Assembly (NCBI RefSeq): GCF_009495745.1
Contig: NZ_WIDQ01000001.1
Location: 372,001 to 436,000, forward strand
Source of the DNA: Niveispirillum sp. SYP-B3756
GTDB taxonomy: Bacteria > Pseudomonadota > Alphaproteobacteria > Azospirillales > Azospirillaceae
DNA: 64,000 nt
Direction of reading: 5' to 3'
Below, in pieces: positions 8,216 to 17,378 of this stretch. How positions within the stretch are numbered: the first letter of the stretch is position 1; every line of letters starts with the position of its first letter. The notes below the pieces were generated by a model. The model made no database searches. It was not told the origin of the DNA and saw only the letters and a program-made list of their open reading frames with translations. A program made the position numbers and the translations under genes.

Positions 8216-10018
8216 ATGTCCGGGGTTGTTCTACGCGCATCGGAACAGACGCGTGATTTTCCGGTGGCGGAGCTGTCGCCGCGGGTGCGACCACAGCCCA
8301 ACCTGCCCGACGAGCCCTATGAGCTGGGGCTGACCAGTGCGGGGGCGATCTCCGCCGGGGCCTACATCGCCGGGGTGATGGATTTCCTGGTGCAGGCGCT
8401 GGATGCCTGGCAGGCGGCGATGGACGATCCCGCCATGCGCGACCTTATCCCCGACCATAAGGTGCTGGTGCGGGTGCTGACGGGGGCATCGGCCGGCGCC
8501 ATCAATGCCGCCCTGCTGGCCGTGCTGCGCGACCGCGATTTCAAGCATTTCGCCAGCGATCCCAATCCCGGCGGCGGGGAACAGCCCACCGGCAACCCGA
8601 TTTTCGATACCTGGGTCAACCGCATCGGCATCGCCAATCTGCTGGCGGACACGGATATCGCCAAGGGGCAGGCGCCGCAATCGCTGCTGGATGGCAGCGT
8701 ATTGCCCATCATCGCCCAGCGCGCCCTGGCCGATGCCAGCACCCTGCCCCCCGTCAAGCGGCGCTGGCTGGCCGACCCGCTGCGGGTGATCCTGACCCAG
8801 TCGAACAGCCGGGGCGTGCCCTATTTCGTGCCCTTTGCCAACAGCACCGCCGGCCAGGGCATGATGCAGCATGGCGATCAGGCGCGCTTTGCCGTGGCGG
8901 TGCCGGGCGGTCCAACGCAACAGCCGGCCTTTCCCGACGAACAGCCCCTGTCCGGCCCGCCCAGCCCCGGTAGCGACTGGACCCGGCTGACCGATGCGGC
9001 CATTGCCAGCGGGGCCTTCCCCATCGGCCTGCCACCGCGCCAGATGCAGGCCAAGCCGGAAGATTACGCCTATCGCGTCTATTTCGCCGATGGGGATGAT
9101 CTGGTGGTGGTGCCGCCGCAGGGCAGCGACTGGCCGGACCGAAAAGACCCCGCCTATACCCAGCCCCGCCCCTATGCCGGCATTGATGGCGGGGTGATCG
9201 ATAATGACCCGTTCGGCGTGGCGCATGACATCCTGGCCGGCGGCTGCGGGCAGAATCCGCGCAAGGGGAACGAGGCGACGCGCAGCGTGCTGATGGTGAA
9301 CCCCTTCCCGGAAGTGCCGAATTATGGCCCGGCGGAGGCGTCTGCCCTGACCGTCACCCGTGCCCTGGTCAATCTTCTGTCGGTGATGAAGGAACAGGCC
9401 CGCTTCAATGCCAAGGATCTGATCCTGGCCAATGTGGAAAATGTCTTCAGCCGCTTCATCGTGGTGCCCAAGGCGGGCAAGCCGGTGAAGGGAAAATACA
9501 GCCTGGCCTGCGGCTTTCTGGGCGGGTTCGGCGGCTTTATTTCCCGCCGGCAGCGGGTGCATGATTTCATGCTGGGCCGCCGCAACGCGCAAAAGCTGCT
9601 GCTGGATCATATGGTGTTGCCGGAAGACAATCCGCTGTTCAAGAACTGGAAGGACAAGCCCTTTGCCGCCGCCTATTACGCGCTGGATTATGATGGCAAG
9701 GTCGCCCTGGACGAACATGGCAAGCGCTTCCTGCCCATCATCCCGCTGCTGCGCGATGGCGGCGGGGTGAGCATCGATCCCCGCTACAAGATACCCGAAC
9801 AGAAGGAAGAACCCTGGCCGGTGGGAGCCGTCGACCCTGCCGCCGTGGCCAAACAGGTGGAACGGCGCGCCCGCGCCCTGGGCACGGCGCTGACGGCCGG
9901 TTTCGGCTGGTTGACCCGCACCCTGGTGCGCCTCGGCCTGTGCCTGGTTGGCTATGGCGCGTTGCGCCGAGAGGTGGAGAAATATCTGACGGCACAGAAG
10001 AAGGAATGGGATCTGTGA
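8216..10018 (+). CDS. Patatin-like phospholipase
   Basis: 600 residues. The patatin Ser-Asp dyad is visible: nucleophile Ser92 in 'LTGASAGAINAAL' (GxSxG) and Asp324 in 'GIDGGVIDNDPFGVAHD' (DGG). The oxyanion-loop equivalent is the 'LTSAGAISAGAYIAG' stretch near residues 39-53. It should hydrolyse lipid acyl esters. It has no signal peptide. A hydrophobic segment ('LVRLGLCLVGYGAL') close to the C-terminus may tether it to membrane. GGAGGGA precedes the ATG by about 6 nt. It is longer than simple bacterial patatins (about 300 residues); the middle part is not assigned. Confidence 0.88.
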   Translation: MSGVVLRASEQTRDFPVAELSPRVRPQPNLPDEPYELGLTSAGAISAGAYIAGVMDFLVQALDAWQAAMDDPAMRDLIPDHKVLVRVLTGASAGAINAALLAVLRDRDFKHFASDPNPGGGEQPTGNPIFDTWVNRIGIANLLADTDIAKGQAPQSLLDGSVLPIIAQRALADASTLPPVKRRWLADPLRVILTQSNSRGVPYFVPFANSTAGQGMMQHGDQARFAVAVPGGPTQQPAFPDEQPLSGPPSPGSDWTRLTDAAIASGAFPIGLPPRQMQAKPEDYAYRVYFADGDDLVVVPPQGSDWPDRKDPAYTQPRPYAGIDGGVIDNDPFGVAHDILAGGCGQNPRKGNEATRSVLMVNPFPEVPNYGPAEASALTVTRALVNLLSVMKEQARFNAKDLILANVENVFSRFIVVPKAGKPVKGKYSLACGFLGGFGGFISRRQRVHDFMLGRRNAQKLLLDHMVLPEDNPLFKNWKDKPFAAAYYALDYDGKVALDEHGKRFLPIIPLLRDGGGVSIDPRYKIPEQKEEPWPVGAVDPAAVAKQVERRARALGTALTAGFGWLTRTLVRLGLCLVGYGALRREVEKYLTAQKKEWDL

Positions 10019-10102
10019 TCGGCGGATGGGGGCCGGGCAACCGGCACCCCTCAGTGTCTGTCTGGGACTTTTTTATTCATTATCAATACCTTACTGTATC
10101 CC

Positions 10103-10190
10103 CACCGTCACCCCGGCGAAGGCCGGGGTCCAGGTTCGTAGAGCAAAGTGCCTGTGATTCTGGACCCCGGCCTTCGCCGGGGTGACGGTG
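10103..10190. repeat. REP pair, family B, in inverted orientation
   Basis: Two perfect 31-bp copies in opposite orientation (10103-10133 and 10160-10190), separated by 26 bp. Each contains its own palindrome (ACCCCGGC..GCCGGGGT). The whole can fold into one long hairpin. It fills the gap between two convergent genes, as BIME-like elements do. The rest of 10019-10250 shows no gene. Confidence 0.9.
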
Positions 10191-10250
10191 ATTCAGAAAG
10201 TACAATCGCGTAAAGAACTGAAAAAAACATAGAATTTTCCGGACAGGCCC

Positions 10251-11759
10251 TCACACCCGCCCCGCCGCCGCCGTCAGTTGGCGCAGATAGGTCAGGTGCC
10301 CGTCGGTCAGCAATTCCGCCTGCAGGCGCCAGCCCCAATTGCCATCGGGCAGGCCCGGTATATTCATCCGCGCTTCCGTGCCCAGGCCCAGCACATCCTG
10401 CAAGGGCGTGATGGTCAGGTGGGAATTCACGCCCAGGGCAAAGCGGATGAAATCCCATTGCGGCGCCCAGCCATCGCTGCCCAGATAATGCAGGATGGTG
10501 CCGCCGCGATCACTGTCGCGCCCGCCCAGGCTGTTGAACCAGCCCATGATCGTGTCATTGTCATGGGTGCCGGTATAGAAGACGCTGTTGGCGCTGTAAC
10601 GGTTGGGATCGTACTGGCCCGGATCGAAATGATCGCCCCATTCAAAGGGCAGCACCCGCATTCCGGGGAAGCCGAAATGGTCGCGCAGCCGTTCGACCTC
10701 CGGGGTGATGATACCCAGATCTTCGGCGATGATCGGCAGTTCACCGAACCGGTCGCGCAGGGACTGGAACAGCTCATAGCCCGGTGCCGGCACCCAGCGA
10801 CCATTGATGGCGGTTTCCTCCGACGCCGGGATTTCCCAATAGCTTTCAAAGCCGCGGAAATGGTCGATTCGCACCATGTCCACCGTCTCCAGCGTCTTCA
10901 GGATGCGGCGGTGCCACCAGGCGAAACCCTCTGCCCGATGCGCGTCCCAGCGGTAGAGCGGGTTGCCCCAGCGCTGGCCGGTGGCGCTGAAATAATCGGG
11001 CGGCACACCGGCCACCAGGGTGGGGCTGCCATCCTCTGCCATCTCGAACAGATGCCGGTTGGCCCAGACATCGGCACTATCACCGGCCACGAAAATCGGC
11101 AGATCGCCCATGATACGGATGGCGCGGCGGTTGGCCGCCGCCTTCAGGCGCTGCCATTGCCGGAAGAACAGGAACTGGATCACCTTCACCTTGGCCAGTT
11201 CATGGCCCAGCGCTTCCCGCGCCGCGTCCAGCTCCACCGGATCGCGCGTGGCCAGCAGCGGTTCCCAGCCCATCCAGGCAGAACCGCCATGGCGTTGCTT
11301 CAACACGGTGTAAAGCGCGAAATCATCCAGCCATTCCGCCTCATTGTGGGCCAGGAACAGCTCAAAATCGCCCCATTCCGCATCTTCCGGCGGGCGTTTC
11401 AGAAAGGCATCGGCCACCTGATCCAGGGCTGCCAGCTTGGCCCCGGCCACCCGGTCATAATCCACCCGCGCGGCCTCATTCCCCGGCAGCCCGTCCAGCA
11501 GGCTGGCCGGGGCAAAACCATCGGCCACCAGATCATCGAAGCTGATCAGCAGCGGGTTGCCGGCAAAGCTGGACAGGGCGGAATAGGGGCTGTTGCCCAT
11601 GCTGGTGGGGGCCAGCGGCAGGATCTGCCAGACCTGCTGCCCCGCCATGTCCAACTGTTCCAGAAAGCGCCGGGCCGCCGGCCCCAGATCGCCAATGCCA
11701 TGCCCGCCGGGCAGGGAGGTCGGATGCATCAGGATGCCACTGGCGCGCTGGTCGATCAT
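10251..11759 (-). CDS. malQ: 4-alpha-glucanotransferase (amylomaltase)
   Basis: 502 residues of GH77. It transfers alpha-1,4-glucan segments between maltodextrins. Diagnostic stretches are 'SGILMHPTSLPGGHGIGDLG' at the N-terminus, 'QILPLAPTSMGNSPYS', the catalytic-nucleophile region 'MVRIDHFRGFESYWEIP', the acid/base region 'LPIIAEDLGIITPEV' and 'FYTGTHDNDTIMGW'. It is divergent from the large GH15/phosphorylase-kinase-like gene, which suggests shared work on glycogen or maltodextrin. The other glycogen genes are not in the window. Confidence 0.95.
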   Translation of the reverse strand: MIDQRASGILMHPTSLPGGHGIGDLGPAARRFLEQLDMAGQQVWQILPLAPTSMGNSPYSALSSFAGNPLLISFDDLVADGFAPASLLDGLPGNEAARVDYDRVAGAKLAALDQVADAFLKRPPEDAEWGDFELFLAHNEAEWLDDFALYTVLKQRHGGSAWMGWEPLLATRDPVELDAAREALGHELAKVKVIQFLFFRQWQRLKAAANRRAIRIMGDLPIFVAGDSADVWANRHLFEMAEDGSPTLVAGVPPDYFSATGQRWGNPLYRWDAHRAEGFAWWHRRILKTLETVDMVRIDHFRGFESYWEIPASEETAINGRWVPAPGYELFQSLRDRFGELPIIAEDLGIITPEVERLRDHFGFPGMRVLPFEWGDHFDPGQYDPNRYSANSVFYTGTHDNDTIMGWFNSLGGRDSDRGGTILHYLGSDGWAPQWDFIRFALGVNSHLTITPLQDVLGLGTEARMNIPGLPDGNWGWRLQAELLTDGHLTYLRQLTAAAGRV

Positions 11760-11949
11760 CTGCGGACAGGCTTTCCGGGACAGGGGGAAGGAAGGCGGAT
11801 GAATGAACGCTGCCGATGCGTGACCCGCCCCGGCGCCCCATGATTTCGCATAGCATGGTGCAATGCAACGGTTGCACGCATCGGTTTCCTGTTACAGTCT
11901 TCTTTACAGCCGGAATAATGGTACCGGAACGCGTTTGAGGGGATGGGGA

Positions 11950-14900
11950 ATGGTGGATGCACCCTTGCCACGTGGGGTGGGCAAAGCCGGGGTCGAAGCG
12001 TCAAAGCAGGCGCTGGACCGGCTGTTCGACCATGTGAACCGGGTGATCCTGTCCCGCCAGCACCCGGTGACCGGGCTGCTGCCGGCCAGCACCGCCATCA
12101 CCGTGCATGGCAATTACACCCATGCCTGGGTGCGCGATAATGTCTATTCCATCATCGGGCCCTGGGCGCTGGCGCTGGCCTTGCGCCGCCGGGGCGACAG
12201 TGCCGCCCGCGCCCGCCTGCTGGAACAGAGCGTCATCAAGACCATGCGCGGCCTGCTGCAGGCCATGATGAAACAGGCCGCCAAGGTGGAGCGGTTCAAA
12301 CATACCCAGGCCCCGCTGGACAGCCTGCACGCGATATATTCCGCCGCCACCGGGGAAGCGGTGGCGGCCGATGATGGCTGGGGGCACCTGCAGATCGATG
12401 CCACTTCCCTGTTCCTGCTGATGCTGGCGCAGATGACGCGCTGTGGCATGAACCTGATCTACACGATGGATGAGGTGGCCTTTGTCCAGAACCTTGTGCA
12501 TTACATCGGCCCCGCCTATCGAATCGCCGATTTCGGCATCTGGGAGCGGGGGCGCAAGATCAATGATGGCGCCGTGGAGCTGAATGCCAGTTCCATCGGC
12601 ATGGCCAAGGCCGCGCTGGAGGCCATCCAGGGCCTGGACCTGTTCGGGGAGGATGGCGGCCGCGTGGCGGTGATCCACGCCGTACCGGACGAAATTGCCC
12701 GCGCCCGCGCCACGCTGGAAGCCCTGCTGCCCCGCGAAAGCGGCTCGAAAGAGGTGGATGCCGCCCTGCTGGGTGTCATCGGCTGGCCCGCCTTCGCCGT
12801 GGATGTGCCGGAGATTGTGGAGCGCACGCGCGCTGAGATTCTGGACAAGCTGGCCGGTCCCTATGGCTGCAAGCGTTTCCTGCGCGACGGGCACCAGACC
12901 GTGCTGGAAGACCATGCCCGCCTGCATTACGAGGCTGGCGAGTTGGAGCGGTTTCGCGGCATTGAAAGCGAATGGCCGCTATTCTTCACCTATCTCTATG
13001 TCACCGCCCTGTTGACGGGTGATGCCCGCAGCGCCGCCGATTATCGGGAAAAGCTGGAAAAGCTGCTGGTGCAGCGCGACGCCGACGCCCTGCTGCCGGA
13101 ACTGTTCATTGTGCCGGAAGAGGCGGTGGAGGCGGAAAAGGCCCATCCCGGCAGCCAGCCGCGTATCCCCAATGATAATGTGCCCCTGCTCTGGGCGCAG
13201 AGCCTGTTCATCATGGGGTTGTTGCTGGATGAAGGCTTCCTGTCCGCCGGCGATATTGACCCGCTGAACCGCCGCGCCAAGCTGAAGCCCAAGCCGCCGG
13301 TGCCGCTGCGTCTGGTGGTGCTGGCCGAGGATGCGGCGGTGCGTGGCAAGCTGCGTGACCATGGGCTCTGGTGCCAGACGCTGGAACAGGCGGGCCAGTC
13401 CATCCATATCTGCCATGCCGATGTGCTGGTGGGGGCGCTGGCGGAGCTGGGAAGCTGCCCGCCGCTGGGCCTGTCGGGCCGGCCGCCGCGCCGGCTGGGC
13501 ACGCTGATCACCGGCTGCGGCTATCGCTTTGCCGGGCAGCCTGCCGTCATCATCCCCACCTTTGTTGATGGGCAGGACGGGTTTTATTTCACCTTCGATA
13601 ACGGCTTCCTGGTGGAACGGCTGCTGTCGGAGGTGGCCTATATCAACCGCGCCTGGACCTTCACCAAGCCGCCGCTGATGGTGTTCCCGGTCACCCGCGC
13701 CATGGCGGCAGGCGGGGCCTTTGACGAGCTGGCGCGCACCCTGACCGACCTGTGCAACGGCAATGTGCCGGACACGTTTGTGCGCGGCGGCGATCTGGCG
13801 GACAGCTATGCCGCTGCCCGCATCGTCTCGCTACAGGATACCGCCCCCTCCTGCCCGGTCACCTCCCGGCCGGTGCGGCCGATGCCGGTGGGGGATATCT
13901 TCGACCTGGCGGCCCCTGCCCTGACGGCGGAAGAGCAGACCAAGCTGGAGGAGGCGGACACGCCCTGGCTGGCCCATCACCTGCCGGAGGAACGGCATGT
14001 CGGGCGGCATCTGCACATGCTGGGTCTGCTCTGGCACCGCCAGGGGCGGGATTTCCAGCCGCATCCCGACGGGCCCAGCCTGCTGGTCATGGCCGAACGG
14101 CTCTACCGGGCGGCCGGCGGGGCCGACCGTTGGGATATCGTGCGCCCGCTGGCCTTCCTGCTGGGCCGCCATGATGAGCGGTTGCAGGATGCGGTGAAGG
14201 AAATCGTCGTCCGGCAGAAACATGTGATGTTCGGGGCCTGGCATGATCATGGCTCCCTGGTTGACCGGCCGGTGGACAATGCCACCATCACCAACCGGCT
14301 GGCGGCCCTGGGTGGCGATGGTGCGACCATCATGCTGCGCGAAGAAATGCTGTTGTTCAGCGGCATGTTGATCAAGGCCAGCCCTGAACTGTTCCGCTAC
14401 ACGCTGTCGGCCCGCCCGGCGGAGCTGCTGGGTTTGCTCTGCCGGTCCCTGGCCCGCCAGCGCGGCCTGGCGGACGCCCAGGCTTTGGACCTGCTGAAGG
14501 CGGAGGGGCCGCACGCCATGCTGACGCGGCTGCGCCGGCTGATTTCCCGCTGCCCCGGCATGACGGGGGATTTCTGCCTGCCGGTACTGGCGCGCAATTG
14601 CGCAGTGGATCAGCCGGAATTCGCCCTGGAAAGCGACCATTGGGCCGCCCATGCCCTGGCCGGGGGCGATTGGTGGGGCTGGCGCGATGTCACCGGCACG
14701 CTGTTGCCGGTGCCCGATGAATTCTTCATGCGCGTCTGGGCCGTGCTGCGCCATTGCGAGGAACTGGCCATCGCCGACGCCTCCCAGCCCGACCACCGGT
14801 TGAGCAGCGCCACCCTGCGCGCCGACAGCACGCCAGCGGAACGCGATTTCGCGCGGGAGGTGGAATGGCGGCTGGACCGTATCCTGAACCCGGAATACCG

Positions 14901-15171
14901 GCAATTGACGGTGGAGGCGCTGTGGGCCATGTCGGAAGTGCTGGCCGTGCATCAGGCGGTGCGCTGGCCCGGCCTGCTGTCAACCGACAAGGTGATTGCC
15001 GAGGCGGTGGCCCGCCATTGGTGCCTGCTGCACCCGCACCATGATGATCCCCTGGGCGCCCTGGCCTGGAAGTCCTTCTACAACCTCTCCCCCGTCCTGG
15101 CCGCCGAACATCTGGCCATGGCGGCGCTGACGCTGGCCGGCGTGGTGGCCCCGGTGGCCAGCGCGGCGTGA
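11950..15171 (+). CDS. Large GH15-like protein related to phosphorylase kinase alpha/beta subunits
   Basis: 1073 residues. The N-terminal half has the (alpha/alpha)6 glucoamylase-like layout of phosphorylase kinase alpha/beta: 'HGNYTHAWVRDNVYSIIGPWALALALRRRGD', 'DSLHAIYSAATG', 'DGWGHLQIDATSLFLLMLAQM' and 'IWERGRKINDGAVELNASSIGMAKAALEAI'. The C-terminal half continues the same architecture and has no kinase domain. In animals these are regulatory subunits of a glycogen-controlling kinase; the bacterial role is not settled, and hydrolase or glucan-binding functions are possible. The start at 11950 is chosen for GAGGGGATGGGGA just before it; the frame extends to 11863. It is divergent from malQ with a gap of about 190 bp. 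Confidence 0.8.
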   Translation: MVDAPLPRGVGKAGVEASKQALDRLFDHVNRVILSRQHPVTGLLPASTAITVHGNYTHAWVRDNVYSIIGPWALALALRRRGDSAARARLLEQSVIKTMRGLLQAMMKQAAKVERFKHTQAPLDSLHAIYSAATGEAVAADDGWGHLQIDATSLFLLMLAQMTRCGMNLIYTMDEVAFVQNLVHYIGPAYRIADFGIWERGRKINDGAVELNASSIGMAKAALEAIQGLDLFGEDGGRVAVIHAVPDEIARARATLEALLPRESGSKEVDAALLGVIGWPAFAVDVPEIVERTRAEILDKLAGPYGCKRFLRDGHQTVLEDHARLHYEAGELERFRGIESEWPLFFTYLYVTALLTGDARSAADYREKLEKLLVQRDADALLPELFIVPEEAVEAEKAHPGSQPRIPNDNVPLLWAQSLFIMGLLLDEGFLSAGDIDPLNRRAKLKPKPPVPLRLVVLAEDAAVRGKLRDHGLWCQTLEQAGQSIHICHADVLVGALAELGSCPPLGLSGRPPRRLGTLITGCGYRFAGQPAVIIPTFVDGQDGFYFTFDNGFLVERLLSEVAYINRAWTFTKPPLMVFPVTRAMAAGGAFDELARTLTDLCNGNVPDTFVRGGDLADSYAAARIVSLQDTAPSCPVTSRPVRPMPVGDIFDLAAPALTAEEQTKLEEADTPWLAHHLPEERHVGRHLHMLGLLWHRQGRDFQPHPDGPSLLVMAERLYRAAGGADRWDIVRPLAFLLGRHDERLQDAVKEIVVRQKHVMFGAWHDHGSLVDRPVDNATITNRLAALGGDGATIMLREEMLLFSGMLIKASPELFRYTLSARPAELLGLLCRSLARQRGLADAQALDLLKAEGPHAMLTRLRRLISRCPGMTGDFCLPVLARNCAVDQPEFALESDHWAAHALAGGDWWGWRDVTGTLLPVPDEFFMRVWAVLRHCEELAIADASQPDHRLSSATLRADSTPAERDFAREVEWRLDRILNPEYRQLTVEALWAMSEVLAVHQAVRWPGLLSTDKVIAEAVARHWCLLHPHHDDPLGALAWKSFYNLSPVLAAEHLAMAALTLAGVVAPVASAA

Positions 15172-15242
15172 AGAAAAGTAAAGCTTCTGAGAACTTATTT
15201 GGCGCTCCCTTCAAGTGGGAATGCCATGCTTAATTCTATATA

Positions 15243-15704
15243 TTGTCATTTGTTGATGAGATGGAAATGTTCCCATTTGATGCGTCAGGTCGTTTTTCTT
15301 GCTTGGTTGGAAATGAATTTTCCATCGACGACCTTATAAAAAATATAAAATCTGAGAAAAATGGCAAGTCGCTCAAGGTAACGGTTTCGGACAATCGCGT
15401 TGAATTTATGGATTTAAAATTTATTAGATTATCAACCGACTTATTTGTAGCCATTGAGGGTGGATCCGTCCATTTTGACTTGGCTAATGATGTTTTGATT
15501 GTTAATTTTATTATAAGAACCAACATCCTGTTCAGATCTATTTATATTTTCTTTTCTCTAATTTTTTTTATGTATTCTGTTTTTAGTTTAAGTTTTAATG
15601 TACTATTATTTTCAATGCTCGTATATTTAGTTTTTCCGAACTATTATATAATGAAAATTAGATATAAAAATTTTATCAAAAAAATAATAAAGAATACAAC
15701 TTAA
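15243..15704 (+). CDS. AT-rich hypothetical membrane protein
   Basis: Up to 153 residues of markedly low GC compared with its neighbours (many ATT, TTT, AAA codons). The N-terminal ~90 residues look soluble. A long hydrophobic stretch (about 95-140, 'IYIFFSLIFFMYSVFSLS' and 'VLLFSMLVYLVFP') gives two probable membrane helices, followed by a lysine-rich tail. The start is uncertain: TTG 15243, ATG 15261 or ATG 15267. No family recognised. The composition suggests horizontal acquisition. Confidence 0.6.
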   Translation: MSFVDEMEMFPFDASGRFSCLVGNEFSIDDLIKNIKSEKNGKSLKVTVSDNRVEFMDLKFIRLSTDLFVAIEGGSVHFDLANDVLIVNFIIRTNILFRSIYIFFSLIFFMYSVFSLSFNVLLFSMLVYLVFPNYYIMKIRYKNFIKKIIKNTT

Positions 15705-15735
15705 AATATCGCGTATGAAATCGAAATCGGATGGT

Positions 15736-15972
15736 TCACTGCTGATCCATTTTCGGTTCGAAGGCCGAGAGCAGTTCTTCCGGCAGTGACTGCTCATCTG
15801 CCATCCACAAGCCCTGCAAGTCCCCATAAACAACCGGCTTTGTTGCCAAGCCCATCAGCTTGGCAACCGGTGCACCGTCACGGGTGAGGATGATTTCCTC
15901 CCCCGCCTCGCTGCGCGCCACCAGGGCGGCAAGATCCAGCTTCGCCTGGGTGATGGAAACGGAAATCGCCAT
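15736..15972 (-). CDS. Phd/YefM-family antitoxin, solitary
   Basis: 78 residues. The N-terminus 'ITQAKLDLAALVARSEAGEEIILTRDGAPVAKLM' is the typical Phd/YefM fold, which binds operator DNA. The C-terminal tail would wrap a Doc- or YoeB/VapC-like toxin. No toxin gene follows: downstream on this strand lies the oppositely oriented AT-rich gene. It may be a relic or act in trans. Confidence 0.85.
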   Translation of the reverse strand: MAISVSITQAKLDLAALVARSEAGEEIILTRDGAPVAKLMGLATKPVVYGDLQGLWMADEQSLPEELLSAFEPKMDQQ

Positions 15973-16055
15973 GGAAGCTCTCCCCCAAGGAAACGATCAG
16001 ACGGATCATACACCAGAATCCGGCTTTGAATATGGGGCGGGTTCTGAACGCGATG

Positions 16056-17270
16056 TCACCCCAGCAGCGCCGCCAGCACGGCGTTCAGCCGCTCCCGCCC
16101 ATCAGCGGTGGCGCGCAACACGCTGGCCGTCCCCTGCCCCACCTGTTCCAGCATCCCGATCCGCTGCAGGCGGGGCAGGGCGTCGGGGGCTAGCCAATCC
16201 GCCAAAGGCTTGCCGGTTTCCGCCTGCACTCGGGCCAGCGGCACGCCTTCGGACAGGCGCAGACCCATCATCAGCATTTCCGTCAGCCGGTCCTGTGCCG
16301 CCACCGGTTCGAACGGTTTGGCACCGGTGCCGATGGCGAGCGTGCGTTCCAGCCAAACCTCCGGCGCGCGGTGGGTGCGGGTGGCCCGCTTCTCCCCCTC
16401 CAGCGTCAGCCGGCCATGGGCACCCGGCCCGATGCCGACATAATCGCCATAGCGCCAATAGGTCAGATTGTGGCGGCTTTCCTGCCCCGGACGCGCATGG
16501 TTGGAAACCTCATAGGCCGGCAGGCCGGCGGCATTCAGCACCTCCTGCGTCATGGCATACAGGTCGCCCTGCACCTCTTCTGCCGGCAGCACCAGATCGC
16601 CGCGGGCGTGCAGCGTGTGGAACTGCGTTCCCTCCTCAATCGTCAACTGATAGAGCGAGAGATGGCCGACCGCATGGTCCAGCGCGCGGTGCAGCTCCTC
16701 CCGCCACGCCGCCACCGTCTGGCCGGGGCGGGCATAGATCAGATCGAAGCTGTAGCGCGGGAACAGGTCACGCGCCAGGGCGATGGCCGCCAGCGCATCC
16801 TCGGCCGAATGCCGGCGGCCCAGCGCCTGCAAGTCCGCTGCATTCAGGGACTGGATACCCAGGCTGACGCGGTTGACCCCAGCGGCGCGGAAGCCCCGGA
16901 ACTTCGCCGCCTCCACACTGGTCGGGTTTGCCTCCAGCGTCACCTCGGTGCCCGCCGGCAGGCCCCAGCGCTCATCCGCCCGGCGCAGGATGGCGGCCAC
17001 CGTTTCCGGCCGCATCAGCGATGGCGTGCCCCCGCCGAAGAAAACCGACGTTAATCGCCGGCCCGGCGTCAGATCGGCGAAATGGTCCAGCTCCCGCAAC
17101 AGCCCTTCGGCCCAGCTTTCATGGTCCACGTTTTCCCGCACATGGGAATTGAAGTCGCAATAGGGGCATTTGCTGGCGCAGAACGGCCAATGCACATAGA
17201 GCGCGAAACCCGGATCGGGGAAGCCCCCCGCCGTTTCCACGCCCGGAAGCTGTCCCGTCTGCCCCACCAT
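16056..17270 (-). CDS. hemW: HemW, radical SAM heme chaperone
   Basis: 404 residues. The radical-SAM signature is 'LYVHWPFCASKCPYCDFNSH' (CxxxCxxC). It is followed by 'SVFFGGGTPSLM' and 'EANPTSVE', typical of HemW, the CPO-like protein that carries heme and lacks coproporphyrinogen oxidase activity. The C-terminal HemN-type domain is present. The start at 17270 follows GGGGGGATG; the frame extends to 17378 without homology. It lies in the common rph-rdgB-hemW gene order, here interrupted by a VOC gene and a cassette. Confidence 0.9.
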   Translation of the reverse strand: MVGQTGQLPGVETAGGFPDPGFALYVHWPFCASKCPYCDFNSHVRENVDHESWAEGLLRELDHFADLTPGRRLTSVFFGGGTPSLMRPETVAAILRRADERWGLPAGTEVTLEANPTSVEAAKFRGFRAAGVNRVSLGIQSLNAADLQALGRRHSAEDALAAIALARDLFPRYSFDLIYARPGQTVAAWREELHRALDHAVGHLSLYQLTIEEGTQFHTLHARGDLVLPAEEVQGDLYAMTQEVLNAAGLPAYEVSNHARPGQESRHNLTYWRYGDYVGIGPGAHGRLTLEGEKRATRTHRAPEVWLERTLAIGTGAKPFEPVAAQDRLTEMLMMGLRLSEGVPLARVQAETGKPLADWLAPDALPRLQRIGMLEQVGQGTASVLRATADGRERLNAVLAALLG

Positions 17271-17339
17271 CACACCATCCCCCCCAAGCGAAGTGCTGGA
17301 TATGGCGGAGCGCCCCGGCCCTGGCAAGCCATGGCCGGA

Positions 17340-17368
17340 CATGGCAGGGCGGTGACCGCCCTGCCATG
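17340..17368. other. Perfect 29-bp palindrome before hemW
   Basis: Arms of 14 bp (17340-17353 and 17355-17368) around one central base, starting CATGGCAGGGCGGT. It lies between the VOC stop and the hemW start. No T run follows on the minus strand, so a simple terminator is unlikely. An RNA processing stem or attenuating structure is possible. Confidence 0.6.
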
Positions 17369-17378
17369 GTGTTGCCAA

